The notes beneath the pieces are model-generated. The model did not search any database. It had not been told where the DNA came from and was given only the letters and a program-made list of their open reading frames with translations. A DNA stretch of 64,000 bases from Rhizorhabdus histidinilytica. Lineage in GTDB: Bacteria > Pseudomonadota > Alphaproteobacteria > Sphingomonadales > Sphingomonadaceae. A program made the translations under genes and the position numbers. Where the stretch lies: positions 1 through 64,000 of the forward strand of contig NZ_FUYM01000016.1 of assembly GCF_900167915.1 (NCBI RefSeq), written 5' to 3'. Of the stretch, positions 16,849 through 25,866 are shown one piece after another; within the stretch, counting starts at the first letter, position 1; the number at the start of each line of letters is the position of its first letter.

Positions 16849-17876
16849 AGAACATCCGCCTGTCCGGCACGACAAAGCGGATCCTGATCATTGCGGCCGT
16901 CATCGTGATCATCGGTGCTGGATGGCTGTGGATGCAGCGGGGCAGCCGCGACGGCGACGCCCTCAATCTGTACGGCAATGTCGACATCCGGGAGGTGCAA
17001 TTGGCCTTCCGCCAGTCCGGCCGCGTCGCGCAGATGCTGTTCGATGAAGGCGATCATGTCGAGCCGGGCGCACATATGGCGACTCTCGACGCGCAGCCGT
17101 TCGAGGAAGCGCTCGCGGCCGCCGACGCCGCCGTAGCGGCCGCACAGGCAGACCTCGACAAACTGCGCCGCGGGCTGCGGCCGCAGGAGATTGCGCAGGC
17201 GCAGGAGGCCCTCAATCAGGCCCTGGCCGTCGCCAGGGACACGGAGCGTAATTTTGATCGGCAGAGCCAGTTGCTCGCGTCGGGAGCCGCCAGTCAAAAG
17301 ACGGTCGATGCCGCGCGCACTGCGCGCGATCAGGCCGCCGCCAGTGTCAAGGCGGCCCGGGCCGCGCATTCGCAAGCCGCCGAAGGCTTCCGCAAGGAAG
17401 ACATCGCGGCGGGGCAAGCGCGCCTCGCCGCCGCACAGGCAGCACGGGCTCAAGCCGCCACCGCGCTCGCCGACACGGTTCTGCTTGCACCCGGCACCGG
17501 CACGATCATCGCACGGGTGCGCGAACCCGGCAGCATGGCTGTCAGCCAAAGCCCGGTCTATAGCCTCAGCCTTGATGCTCCGGTTTATGTGCGGGCTTAT
17601 GTCGGCGAACCGGATCTGGGGCGTATCGCGCCCGGAATGCGGGTGCGCGTTCGCAGCGATTCCTCCGACAAACTCTATCAAGGCCAGATCGGGTTCATTT
17701 CGCCTCGCGCCGAGTTCACGCCCAAAACGGTAGAAACGACCGATCTGCGCACGGATCTGGTCTATCGTCTGCGGATCGTGGTCACCAATGCCGATGCCGC
17801 GCTGCGTCAGGGCATGCCGGTAACGATCGAGGTCGTAGTCGGACAAACCTCCGGCGCGCGCGCCAAAGGCCGCTGA
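16845..17876 (+). CDS. HlyD-family periplasmic adaptor of an ABC efflux system
   Basis: The product has 343 residues. One N-terminal membrane segment (RILIIAAVIVIIGAGWLW) is followed by a biotinyl-lipoyl-like strand (REVQLAFRQSGRVAQMLFDEGD), a long Ala/Gln-rich coiled-coil hairpin (about 85-205) and a beta barrel with VLLAPGTGTIIARVREPGS. This resembles E. coli YbhG. It bridges the ABC-2 permeases and the outer-membrane NodT protein of this operon. It overlaps the tetR stop by 4 bp. Confidence 0.9.
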   Translation: MKNIRLSGTTKRILIIAAVIVIIGAGWLWMQRGSRDGDALNLYGNVDIREVQLAFRQSGRVAQMLFDEGDHVEPGAHMATLDAQPFEEALAAADAAVAAAQADLDKLRRGLRPQEIAQAQEALNQALAVARDTERNFDRQSQLLASGAASQKTVDAARTARDQAAASVKAARAAHSQAAEGFRKEDIAAGQARLAAAQAARAQAATALADTVLLAPGTGTIIARVREPGSMAVSQSPVYSLSLDAPVYVRAYVGEPDLGRIAPGMRVRVRSDSSDKLYQGQIGFISPRAEFTPKTVETTDLRTDLVYRLRIVVTNADAALRQGMPVTIEVVVGQTSGARAKGR

Positions 17877-17877
17877 C

Positions 17878-19650
17878 GTGCCGCCCGCCACCGCGCCACA
17901 GGAGCAAAATGGCGATGTCGCGGTCGTCATCGACAGGTTGAGCAAGCATTTCGGCAGTGCGCCTGCGTTACAGGATCTCAGCGCGCAGATAAGCTATGGC
18001 CGACTGACCGGGCTGGTCGGGCCGGACGGCGCGGGCAAGACCACCTTGATGCGTATCCTGACAGGACTGCTGGTGCCGAACAGCGGCCACGCCAGGGTAG
18101 CGGGCTTCGATGTGGTGGACGACAATGACGCCATCCATGTCGCGACCGGCTACATGCCGCAACGCTTTGGCCTCTACGAAGACCTGTCGGTCATGGAGAA
18201 TATGCGGCTCTATGCGCAGTTGCGCGGTATGGCCGCCGATGGACACGCCGACCTGTTCGCCCAACTGCTCGACTTCACACGTCTTGCCCCCTTTACCGGA
18301 CGCCTGGCGGGCAAGCTCTCCGGCGGCATGAAGCAGAAGCTGGGTCTCGCCTGCGCATTGATGGCCCGGCCTGCTGTCCTGCTGCTCGATGAACCGGGTG
18401 TCGGTGTCGATCCGGTCAGCCGTCAGGATCTGTGGCGCATGGTGCAGGCGCTGACCGACGAAGGGATGGCCGTAGTCTGGTCGACCGCCTATCTCGACGA
18501 AGCCGAACGCTGCGACAGCGTGCTGCTGCTCAACGAAGGGCGGCTCGCCTATGACGGACCGCCCGGAGAGCTGACCGCGCGCCTTACAAGCCGGAGCTTT
18601 CGGCTGGAACAGGTCGGCGAGCGGCGGCGGGCCGTGCTAGCCGAAGTGCTCAGCCTGGACAGTGTCGGCGACGGGGTGATCCAGGGCGCCGGCGTCCGCG
18701 TGGTGCTGCGCGCCGATGCGGGAACCGAGCAAATTAGCGCGCTCGCCGATCGGGTCGGCGCACAACTGAAAGCGGTGCCTGCCCGCTTCGAGGATGCTTT
18801 CATTGATCTTCTGGGCGGCGGTCCGGGCGGCACATCGGCGCTTGCCGAAGGGATGCCGCCGGTCGAACTGGCTTCAGACGTTGCCGTCTCCTGCCGCGAT
18901 CTGACCAAGCGTTTCGGCGATTTCACCGCCACCGACATGGTGAGCTTCGAGGTCCGCAAGGGCGAGATATTCGGTCTGCTCGGGCCGAACGGCGCCGGCA
19001 AATCGACCACCTTCAAGATGCTGTGCGGCCTGCTCAAACCCACCAGCGGCGAAGCGCAGGTGGTGGGGCTGGACCTGCGCCGGGCGACCGGTGCTGCCAA
19101 AGGCCAGCTTGGCTATATGGCGCAGAAATTCTCGCTCTATGGTTTGCTGTCCGTGCGGCAGAACCTGGAGTTCTCCGCGGGCGTCTATGGCCTGAAAGGC
19201 GCCGCGCGGCAGGCGCGGATCGACGAGATGATCGACATCTTCGGGCTGCAACCCTGGCTGTCGGCGGCGCCGGAGTCCCTGCCGCTCGGGGTCAGGCAAC
19301 GTCTGGCGCTGGCCTGCGCGGTGATGCACCGCCCGCCCGTGCTGTTCCTGGATGAACCGACTTCGGGCGTCGATCCCATCACGCGCCGCGAATTCTGGAC
19401 CCATATCAACGGCCTTGCCCGCAAGGGGGTGACGGTGATGGTCACCACCCATTTCATGGACGAGGCGGAATATTGCGACCGGGTGGCGATGCTCTATCGC
19501 GCCCGGCTGATCGCGCTCGACACGCCGGACGCCCTCAAACGCAGCGCGGTAAGCGATCTCCGTCCGGACCCGACCATGGAAGACGCCTTCATTCATCTGG
19601 TCGAAGCCGAGGACCGCGCTGACGAAGCCCGCAGCGGAGTTGCCGCATGA
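17878..19650 (+). CDS. Tandem ABC ATPase of a drug efflux system (YbhF-like)
   Basis: The product has 590 residues with two complete nucleotide-binding domains. Domain 1 has Walker A GPDGAGKTT, signature LSGGMKQKL and Walker B VLLLDEP. Domain 2 has GPNGAGKSTT, a degenerate signature (LPLGVRQRL) and VLFLDEP. The fused arrangement matches YbhF-type efflux ATPases. The likely start is the GTG at 17878, right after the stop of the adaptor gene. In domain 2, LPLGV in place of LSGGQ may weaken one of the two ATP sites. Confidence 0.92.
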   Translation: MPPATAPQEQNGDVAVVIDRLSKHFGSAPALQDLSAQISYGRLTGLVGPDGAGKTTLMRILTGLLVPNSGHARVAGFDVVDDNDAIHVATGYMPQRFGLYEDLSVMENMRLYAQLRGMAADGHADLFAQLLDFTRLAPFTGRLAGKLSGGMKQKLGLACALMARPAVLLLDEPGVGVDPVSRQDLWRMVQALTDEGMAVVWSTAYLDEAERCDSVLLLNEGRLAYDGPPGELTARLTSRSFRLEQVGERRRAVLAEVLSLDSVGDGVIQGAGVRVVLRADAGTEQISALADRVGAQLKAVPARFEDAFIDLLGGGPGGTSALAEGMPPVELASDVAVSCRDLTKRFGDFTATDMVSFEVRKGEIFGLLGPNGAGKSTTFKMLCGLLKPTSGEAQVVGLDLRRATGAAKGQLGYMAQKFSLYGLLSVRQNLEFSAGVYGLKGAARQARIDEMIDIFGLQPWLSAAPESLPLGVRQRLALACAVMHRPPVLFLDEPTSGVDPITRREFWTHINGLARKGVTVMVTTHFMDEAEYCDRVAMLYRARLIALDTPDALKRSAVSDLRPDPTMEDAFIHLVEAEDRADEARSGVAA

Positions 19651-20804
19651 ACGGCGCGGGCGGATCGCGAACGGACCTTCAAGCCATGCGCCGCTTCGAT
19701 CCGAAGCGCCTTTGGGCGCTGGTGTTCAAGGAAAGCCTGCAGGCGATGCGCGACCCGTCCACGCTGCTGATCGCCTTCGCCCTTCCGGTCGTGCTGCTGC
19801 TGCTGTTTTCCTATGCGGTATCACTCGATGTGCGCGCGGTGCGCATCGGCGTCGTGCAGGAATCCGAATCTGCTTCGGCGCAATCGCTGGCCGCCGCCTT
19901 CGCCGGCACCCGTTATCTGGACGTCACCTTCGCCCATGACCGGCGCGAAGTCGCCGACCAGGTCGTCTCGGGCGATTTGCGCGGATTTGTGGTGATCCCG
20001 CAGGATTTCGAGCAGCGCCTGGCCGATCGCGGCACGCGGCCTCTGGTGCAGATCATCGCCGACGGTTCGCAGCCCAATACCGCCAACTATGTCACCAACT
20101 ATGCGCAGGGCGTGGTGCAGACCTGGCGGGGCGGGCTTGATGGCGAGACGCCACGCGCAGCCGTCACGATGGAGCCGCGCTACTGGTTCAACGCCGAACT
20201 GGAAAGCCGCCGCGCGCTGGTGCCCGGCGCGATCGCCATCGTCATGACCATCATCGGCACCATGCTGACCGCGCTGGTGGTGGCGCGCGAATGGGAGCGC
20301 GGCACGATGGAAGCGGTGCTCTCCACGCCCGCATCGGTCGCGGAGATCCTGATCGGCAAGCTCCTGCCCTATTTTGCGCTCGGCATGCTGGCCACGCTCG
20401 GTGCGACCGCGCTGGCGGTCTTCGTGTTCGGCGTGCCGCTGCGCGGATCGCTGGCGGCGCTCCTGCTGCTTTCGGCCACCTTCATGGTGCCGGCGCTGGG
20501 CCAAGGGCTGCTGATTTCGTCTGTCACCCGCAACCAGTTCCTGGCCGCGCAGATCGCCTTGTTCTCCGGTTTTCTGCCGGCCTTCATGCTGTCGGGCTTT
20601 CTCTATGAGATCGACGCGATGCCCGCGCCGATCCGGGCCATCACCTGGGCGATACCGGCGCGCTATTTCGTCTCTTCGCTAAAAACCGTCTTTCTGGCCG
20701 GCGACATCTGGGCCGTCTTCGTGCCGAACCTGCTGGCGATGGGCGCCATCGGCGTCCTGTTTTTCCTCCTGGCCAAGCGCGCCACGCGCAAGAATCTGGA
20801 GTGA
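19647..20804 (+). CDS. ABC-2 type permease, first of pair
   Basis: The product has 385 residues. It has an N-terminal membrane segment (LLIAFALPVVLLLLFSYAV), then a large periplasmic domain (about 60-190), then five membrane segments with REWERGTMEAVLSTPASVAEIL, the typical cytoplasmic coupling region of ABC-2 permeases of the YbhS/YbhR type. It overlaps the ATPase gene by 4 bp. It probably forms a heterodimer with the next gene product. Confidence 0.92.
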   Translation: MNGAGGSRTDLQAMRRFDPKRLWALVFKESLQAMRDPSTLLIAFALPVVLLLLFSYAVSLDVRAVRIGVVQESESASAQSLAAAFAGTRYLDVTFAHDRREVADQVVSGDLRGFVVIPQDFEQRLADRGTRPLVQIIADGSQPNTANYVTNYAQGVVQTWRGGLDGETPRAAVTMEPRYWFNAELESRRALVPGAIAIVMTIIGTMLTALVVAREWERGTMEAVLSTPASVAEILIGKLLPYFALGMLATLGATALAVFVFGVPLRGSLAALLLLSATFMVPALGQGLLISSVTRNQFLAAQIALFSGFLPAFMLSGFLYEIDAMPAPIRAITWAIPARYFVSSLKTVFLAGDIWAVFVPNLLAMGAIGVLFFLLAKRATRKNLE

Positions 20805-20810
20805 CGAGCC

Positions 20811-21935
20811 ATGACGCGGCACAATGGCTATCTCTCTTTCACCCGGCTGCGAGCCCAGTTCGTCAAGGAAGTGCTGAGCATCCTGCGCGATCCGCGCAGC
20901 CGCATGGTGGTGTTCATGCCGCCGCTGCTGCAACTGCTGGTGTTCGCCTTCGCCGCGACGCTCGAAGTGCGCAACGTCGATATTGCCGTGCATAATCAGG
21001 ATGCGGGCCGCTGGTCGCATGAACTGATCGCGCGGCTCGATCGGGCCGACTTCATTACCCAGGTCTATCGCGTGACCGACGGTCAGGAACTGGGACGCCT
21101 GATCGACCAGGGCAAGGTGATCGCGGCGCTCGACATCCAGCCGGACTTTTCGCGCGCAATCGCTGCCGGAGACAGCGGCCGTATCCAGCTGTTGATCGAC
21201 GGCCGGCGCAGCAATTCGGGACAGATCACCGCCAGTTATCTCTCCGCCATCGCCGCCGAAGTCGGCGCGGAGGCCAACCCCGGCACAGGTCCTGCGACGC
21301 CAGTGGCGGTACGCAACTGGTTCAATCCCAATCTGACGTATCGCTGGTTCATCGTCCCGGGCCTCTCCGGCATCCTGGCGTTCTTCAGCGCACTGCTCAT
21401 AACCTCGCTGTCGATCGCCCGTGAACGCGAACTGGGAACCTTCGACCAGTTGCTGGTCTCACCAACCTCCACGCCGGAAATCATCCTGTCCAAATCCTTG
21501 CCGGCGCTGGTCATCGGCACCATGCTCGGACTTCTGATGATGGCCGCGGCCGCGGGACCGTTCCGGATTCCGTTCAACGGGTCGTTCGCGCTGCTGTTTG
21601 TCAGCCTGGTCCTGTTCATCCTGTCGGTGGTGGGCATCGGTCTGATGATTTCGGCGATCAGCGCGACCCAGCAACAGGCCATCCTGGGCGCCTTCGCCAT
21701 CGGCGTGCCATCCGTCCTGATGTCGGGATTTGCCACGCCGGTCGAGAACATGCCCATGCTGCTGCAATGGCTGGCGCAGGCGATTCCACTCACCCATTTC
21801 CTGGTCATCGTCGAGGGCAGCTTTCTCAAAGCCATGGCGCCGGGCGACATATTTGCCAGCCTCTGGCCATTGGCGATGATCGCCCTGGTGTCGCTCACCA
21901 TGGCCACCATCTTCGTTCGAGGACGCCTGCAATGA
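20811..21935 (+). CDS. ABC-2 type permease, second of pair
   Basis: The product has 374 residues with the same fold as its neighbour: VFMPPLLQLLVFAFAATL membrane segment, periplasmic domain, then RERELGTFDQLLVSPTSTPEIIL and four or five membrane segments. It starts 6 bp after the first permease. Its TGA overlaps the ATG of the NodT gene. The pair plus the tandem ATPase and adaptor form a full exporter. Confidence 0.92.
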   Translation: MTRHNGYLSFTRLRAQFVKEVLSILRDPRSRMVVFMPPLLQLLVFAFAATLEVRNVDIAVHNQDAGRWSHELIARLDRADFITQVYRVTDGQELGRLIDQGKVIAALDIQPDFSRAIAAGDSGRIQLLIDGRRSNSGQITASYLSAIAAEVGAEANPGTGPATPVAVRNWFNPNLTYRWFIVPGLSGILAFFSALLITSLSIARERELGTFDQLLVSPTSTPEIILSKSLPALVIGTMLGLLMMAAAAGPFRIPFNGSFALLFVSLVLFILSVVGIGLMISAISATQQQAILGAFAIGVPSVLMSGFATPVENMPMLLQWLAQAIPLTHFLVIVEGSFLKAMAPGDIFASLWPLAMIALVSLTMATIFVRGRLQ

Positions 21936-23458
21936 GATCGCCCCGCCACAGTCATGCGCCGTCATTGTCTGATACGGGCGGACGTTCCCCGCGATGGTCG
22001 CGCTACGCAATATTGATAGCTGGCTGCAGTTCGTTGACGGCCTGTATGGTCGGCCCCAACTACCGGGCGCCACCTGCCGTTGACACGGGTAGTGGCTGGA
22101 GCCGGCCGGTTGGGGAAGCGTCGGCGCCAACGGACCTGGACCGCTGGTGGAGGGCCCTGGGCGATCCCGAACTGGAGAGGCTGGTCGATACCGCACTGGC
22201 GCAAAATCTCGATATCCGTCAAGCCACCGCACGGATCGACGAGGCGCGCGCGCTGCGAGACCGCGCCGCTGGCCGGCAACTGCCCACGGTTTCTGCTGGC
22301 GCCAGTGTGAACCAGCGTCGGCAAAGCGAGAACGGCCCGCTGCCCGTTGGGTCCATTCCCGGCCTCGATGCGTCTCAGACGATCTACGATGCCGGCTTCG
22401 ACGCGGCCTGGGAACTCGACCTGTTCGGCGCGAACCGGCGGGCGCTGGAAGGCGCGAACGCCCGCTTGCAGGCAAGTGAAGCGGAGGCGCAGGGCGTGCG
22501 TATGCGGATCGCGGCCGAAGTCGCACGCGCATGGTTCGAGGCGACCGGCGCCAGAGAAGAATTACGCGCGCAGCGGGCGACGGTGGCGACGCTGCACCAG
22601 ACGCTGGAACTCATGCGCGGTCGCGCGGCGCTCGGCGATGTTGCCGGTGCCGACGTGGACGCAACCCATGAACGCTGGGCCGCCGCCAACGCCCTGCTGC
22701 CGGGCATAGAGGCGCGGCAGCGTGCGGCAGTGCTCGGCCTTGGTGTCCTGCTCGGCTCACCGCCGGAACGTGAACTCAAGCTGCTCGATGCAACTGCATC
22801 GTCTCTCATACTGCCGGCGCTGCCCGTGGGGGAACGGGCCGATATATTGCGGCGTCGCCCCGATGTTCTGGCTGCCGAACGGCGCCTCGCCGCCAGCACC
22901 GCCGATATCGGCGTGGCGACCACCGAACTGTTTCCCAAGCTCTCTATCGCAGCGGGCGGCGGATTTCAGGCGCTTAGCACGGGCGACTGGTTCGACACCT
23001 CCAGCACCCGCTACTCCATCCTGCCGCTCATTTCCTGGCGCTTGTTCGACGGCGGCCGCGTGCGCGCGGAGATACGCGCGCGGGAGGCCGTTCAGCGGCA
23101 GGCCGCGCTGGGCTATGAACAGGCCGTCCTGGCCGCATTGGGCGACGCGGAGCGCGCCTTGAGCGACTATGACGCCGGACGCGATGCGCTCGCGCGGCGT
23201 CAAACGGCGCTGGACGCTGCGCGTCGAAGTGTCGGCCACGCCGAGGCCCGTTTTGCCGCCGGCGATATCGCGGGGATTGAACTGCTTGCGGCCGAGCGCC
23301 TCCTGCACGAAGCTGAAACCGCCTGTGCCCGCGCGCATGCCACAACGGCGGTGCAACTGGTGGCGTTGTACAAGGCGATCGGTGGGGGCTGGGACTTGCC
23401 CGATGCGCCGACTTCCAAACACGTTTCAATTGGTGCCACAGTGGGAGAAGGGCAATGA
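21932..23458 (+). CDS. NodT-family outer-membrane efflux lipoprotein
   Basis: The product has 508 residues with the lipobox-like LTAC near residue 38, followed by MVGPNYRAP, the signature start of NodT-type factors. Two TolC repeats follow, including WWRALGDPELERLVDTALAQN and RRPDVLAAERRLAASTADIG. It forms the outer-membrane channel of this efflux operon. Its start overlaps the permease stop as ATGA. An in-frame extension upstream has no sensible coding character. Confidence 0.92.
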   Translation: MRSPRHSHAPSLSDTGGRSPRWSRYAILIAGCSSLTACMVGPNYRAPPAVDTGSGWSRPVGEASAPTDLDRWWRALGDPELERLVDTALAQNLDIRQATARIDEARALRDRAAGRQLPTVSAGASVNQRRQSENGPLPVGSIPGLDASQTIYDAGFDAAWELDLFGANRRALEGANARLQASEAEAQGVRMRIAAEVARAWFEATGAREELRAQRATVATLHQTLELMRGRAALGDVAGADVDATHERWAAANALLPGIEARQRAAVLGLGVLLGSPPERELKLLDATASSLILPALPVGERADILRRRPDVLAAERRLAASTADIGVATTELFPKLSIAAGGGFQALSTGDWFDTSSTRYSILPLISWRLFDGGRVRAEIRAREAVQRQAALGYEQAVLAALGDAERALSDYDAGRDALARRQTALDAARRSVGHAEARFAAGDIAGIELLAAERLLHEAETACARAHATTAVQLVALYKAIGGGWDLPDAPTSKHVSIGATVGEGQ

Positions 23459-24315
23459 ATGACGCTGACGGGAACAGCAAGGAACCGGCCGCGCACGACT
23501 GGGCGGGGGAAGCGGGCACACGCTGGCTCGCCCAGCTCGACCGTTTCGAGAGCATGATCGAACCGATCGGCGCAGCGCTGCTCGCGCGAGCAGCCTATGT
23601 TGCCGGGGAGAAGGTGGTCGATATCGGCTGCGGCGGCGGCTGGACGACGAGGCGGATCGCCGAAAGGACGGGCAACACGGGATTGGCGCTCGGCCTCGAC
23701 ATATCGCCCGAACTGGTGGCGGCGGCAACGGATCGGGCGCAGCGCGCCGGTCTTGCCAACATCCGCTTCGAACAAGGCGACGCCGCGACGGCCATGCCCG
23801 AAGAAGCCCCCTTCGACCGGCTGCATTCCCGCTTCGGCACGATGTTCTTTCCCGAACCCTATGCCGCATTCGCCAATCTGCGCCGGATGCTGCGTGCCGG
23901 TGGACGGCTCGACATCGCGGTGTGGGCGCCGATCGCCGACAATCCGTGGCAGCGCAATGTCATGGCCGCGATCCGCCGGCATATCGACCTGCCCACGCCG
24001 CAGCCGCGCGAGCCCGGCCCCTTCGCGCTGGGCGAGCAGGATTATGTCACCGATCTTCTGCAAAGCGCCGGCTTCTGTGACATATCGTTCGACGCCTGGA
24101 CGGGCGAGCAGCGCGTCGGCGGACCCGGCAGCGATCCCGAGAGCGCCACCCGCTTCGTGCTCGACGGCATGCAGGTCGGCGATCTCGTCCGGGCGAGCGG
24201 GGACGACACACGCGCAGCCGTTCACCGCAGCCTGGTCGAACTGTTCGAGCGCAATTGCGATAATGAAGGTGTTCGCATGGGCGCGAAAGCCTGGCTGGTG
24301 AGCGCCCGCGCGTGA
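23455..24315 (+). CDS. Class I SAM-dependent methyltransferase
   Basis: The product has 286 residues. KVVDIGCGGGWTTRRIAE is motif I (SAM binding), GLDISPELV is motif post-I, and AGGRLDIAVWAPIADNPW is motif III with a UbiE/COQ5-like continuation. The substrate cannot be told. It overlaps the NodT stop, so it belongs to the efflux operon. It might modify a compound that is then exported (inference). It converges with the TolC-family gene 8 bp away. Confidence 0.88.
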   Translation: MNDADGNSKEPAAHDWAGEAGTRWLAQLDRFESMIEPIGAALLARAAYVAGEKVVDIGCGGGWTTRRIAERTGNTGLALGLDISPELVAAATDRAQRAGLANIRFEQGDAATAMPEEAPFDRLHSRFGTMFFPEPYAAFANLRRMLRAGGRLDIAVWAPIADNPWQRNVMAAIRRHIDLPTPQPREPGPFALGEQDYVTDLLQSAGFCDISFDAWTGEQRVGGPGSDPESATRFVLDGMQVGDLVRASGDDTRAAVHRSLVELFERNCDNEGVRMGAKAWLVSARA

Positions 24316-24322
24316 CCTGGCG

Positions 24323-25570
24323 TCAACCGCCATCCTCATCGTGAACCACCCACAGGCTATGCGAATCGATTTCCAGCTTGAGCAGGGCGCGGGCCGCTTC
24401 CGATCGCGCCATGATCTCGGACCGGCGCGCTTCACCCGCCTGACGGCGGGCATAGAGCAGGTCGGCAAGGTCGATCTGGCCGAGCTGGTAGCCACGTTCG
24501 GTTCGGGCCAGCGCACTAGCGGCGCTTTGCGCTGACAGATCCGTGTTTTTCCACGCCTCCAGCCGCAATGTGGCGCTGGACAGATCGGCATCCGCGATGG
24601 CCCTCACGGTCCGCTGGACGGACATATGCTCAAGCTGCGCGGCATTGCCTTCCGCGGAAGCCCGGTCCGCCGCCGCGCGTCTGTGACCGCCGCCCAGCGG
24701 CATCGACATGACCACCCCCGCGCCCTGCTCCATGCCGCTCCGCTCACTGAACAGCCGGACGCCGAAGGACGGATCGGCAATCCGGTCCGCGCGAACACGC
24801 TGCGCAACGACCGCCAGCCGCTGCGCCTCGCGCTCGGCGGCGCGGATTTCATGGCTGCGTTCGATCACCAGATCCCGCATCGCCGCAAGTCTCTGGGCCG
24901 GAACCATCGCGACGGACGTTTCCGGCGGCTCGATGGGCAGCGGTATTTCTGGAAAATTCGCGGCAAGCGCCACACGCGCCTGTTCGCGCGCCGCGAGCGA
25001 GTTCGCGGCCTGGGCCTGGGCCTGAGCCATTGCCGCCATGGCCTGATCAACATCGAGCGCCGCCGCATCGCGCAGCGCCACGCGCCGGCGCAGCGCGGAC
25101 AGCTCCTTTTCCAGCCAGCGCACCGTATCGAGGTCGTTGCGATACAGCGCGCCGGCGACCAGCCAGTCGTTCCAATAGCCGGAGAGCAGCAAAGCCGTCT
25201 GATGCCGGGCATCCTCCATCCGGTTTTCCGCGACCTCTATGCCCAGGGCGCCCGCCTCGCGATCGAGCGCCGCCTTGCCCGGCAGGCGGAACGGTCGGGC
25301 GATCGTGGCGTCGAACTCGTCATAGCCGCCTTCCCTGTCCACGCTGCGGCGAACATAGCTGCCGGTAACGGCAATCTCATGGGTCCCCTTCGCCAGCATG
25401 TCGCGGTCGGCACGGGCGGCGTCCACCCGTGCCCGCGCGGCCGCCACGGCCGGATGATTGTCCAGCGCTTCGGCAACCTTTTCGCTCGGCGGCAAATCGG
25501 CGCGCTGGGCAAGCGCCCCAGCGGGTGTGAGCAATGCGACAAGCGCCCCGAGGATGATCGGCGATCTCAT
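24323..25570 (-). CDS. CzcC-like TolC-family outer-membrane channel
   Basis: The product has 415 residues, with a signal peptide (LGALVALLTPAGALAQ) and two outer-membrane efflux repeats (SEKVAEALDNHPAVAAARARVDAA; LARTERGYQLGQIDLADLLYARRQ). It is the last gene of the czc-like operon, overlapping the DUF3240 gene by 4 bp. Together with CzcB and CzcA homologues it exports metal ions from the periplasm or cytoplasm. Confidence 0.9.
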   Translation of the reverse strand: MRSPIILGALVALLTPAGALAQRADLPPSEKVAEALDNHPAVAAARARVDAARADRDMLAKGTHEIAVTGSYVRRSVDREGGYDEFDATIARPFRLPGKAALDREAGALGIEVAENRMEDARHQTALLLSGYWNDWLVAGALYRNDLDTVRWLEKELSALRRRVALRDAAALDVDQAMAAMAQAQAQAANSLAAREQARVALAANFPEIPLPIEPPETSVAMVPAQRLAAMRDLVIERSHEIRAAEREAQRLAVVAQRVRADRIADPSFGVRLFSERSGMEQGAGVVMSMPLGGGHRRAAADRASAEGNAAQLEHMSVQRTVRAIADADLSSATLRLEAWKNTDLSAQSAASALARTERGYQLGQIDLADLLYARRQAGEARRSEIMARSEAARALLKLEIDSHSLWVVHDEDGG

Positions 25571-25866
25571 GCGATCCTCCCCCGGGCTGACACCGGGACT
25601 ACGTGCCAGCGCACTGGCAGCGACCGCTTCGATTGGGTGACCGCGTCAACCAGTGTCCCCAGAGCGTCCTCATCGACAATCAGTTCCAGCGCGTTGCGGC
25701 GCAGAAGGCCCGACACCCGTTCCGCCGTGCTGGCGTCGCCGAAGTCCCAGCCGCGCACCGCCTGCTCGGCGATATGGATCGGCGCGTCGCAGGCGGCGCG
25801 GAGTGCGTCAGTCACGCTATCGGCGTCATGCGAGGCGCAATGGAAGGTCAGCAGGATGTCAGCCAT
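25567..25866 (-). CDS. DUF3240-like small protein
   Basis: The product has 99 residues with a ferredoxin-like/PII-like pattern: ILLTFHCASHDADSVTDAL, IHIAEQAVRGWDFG, LELIVDEDALGTLVDAVTQS. DUF3240 proteins are commonly coded beside CzcA pumps and have no settled function. It overlaps the CzcA gene by 8 bp and the TolC gene by 4 bp. A regulatory or metal-sensing role is inference. Confidence 0.75.
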   Translation of the reverse strand: MADILLTFHCASHDADSVTDALRAACDAPIHIAEQAVRGWDFGDASTAERVSGLLRRNALELIVDEDALGTLVDAVTQSKRSLPVRWHVVPVSARGRIA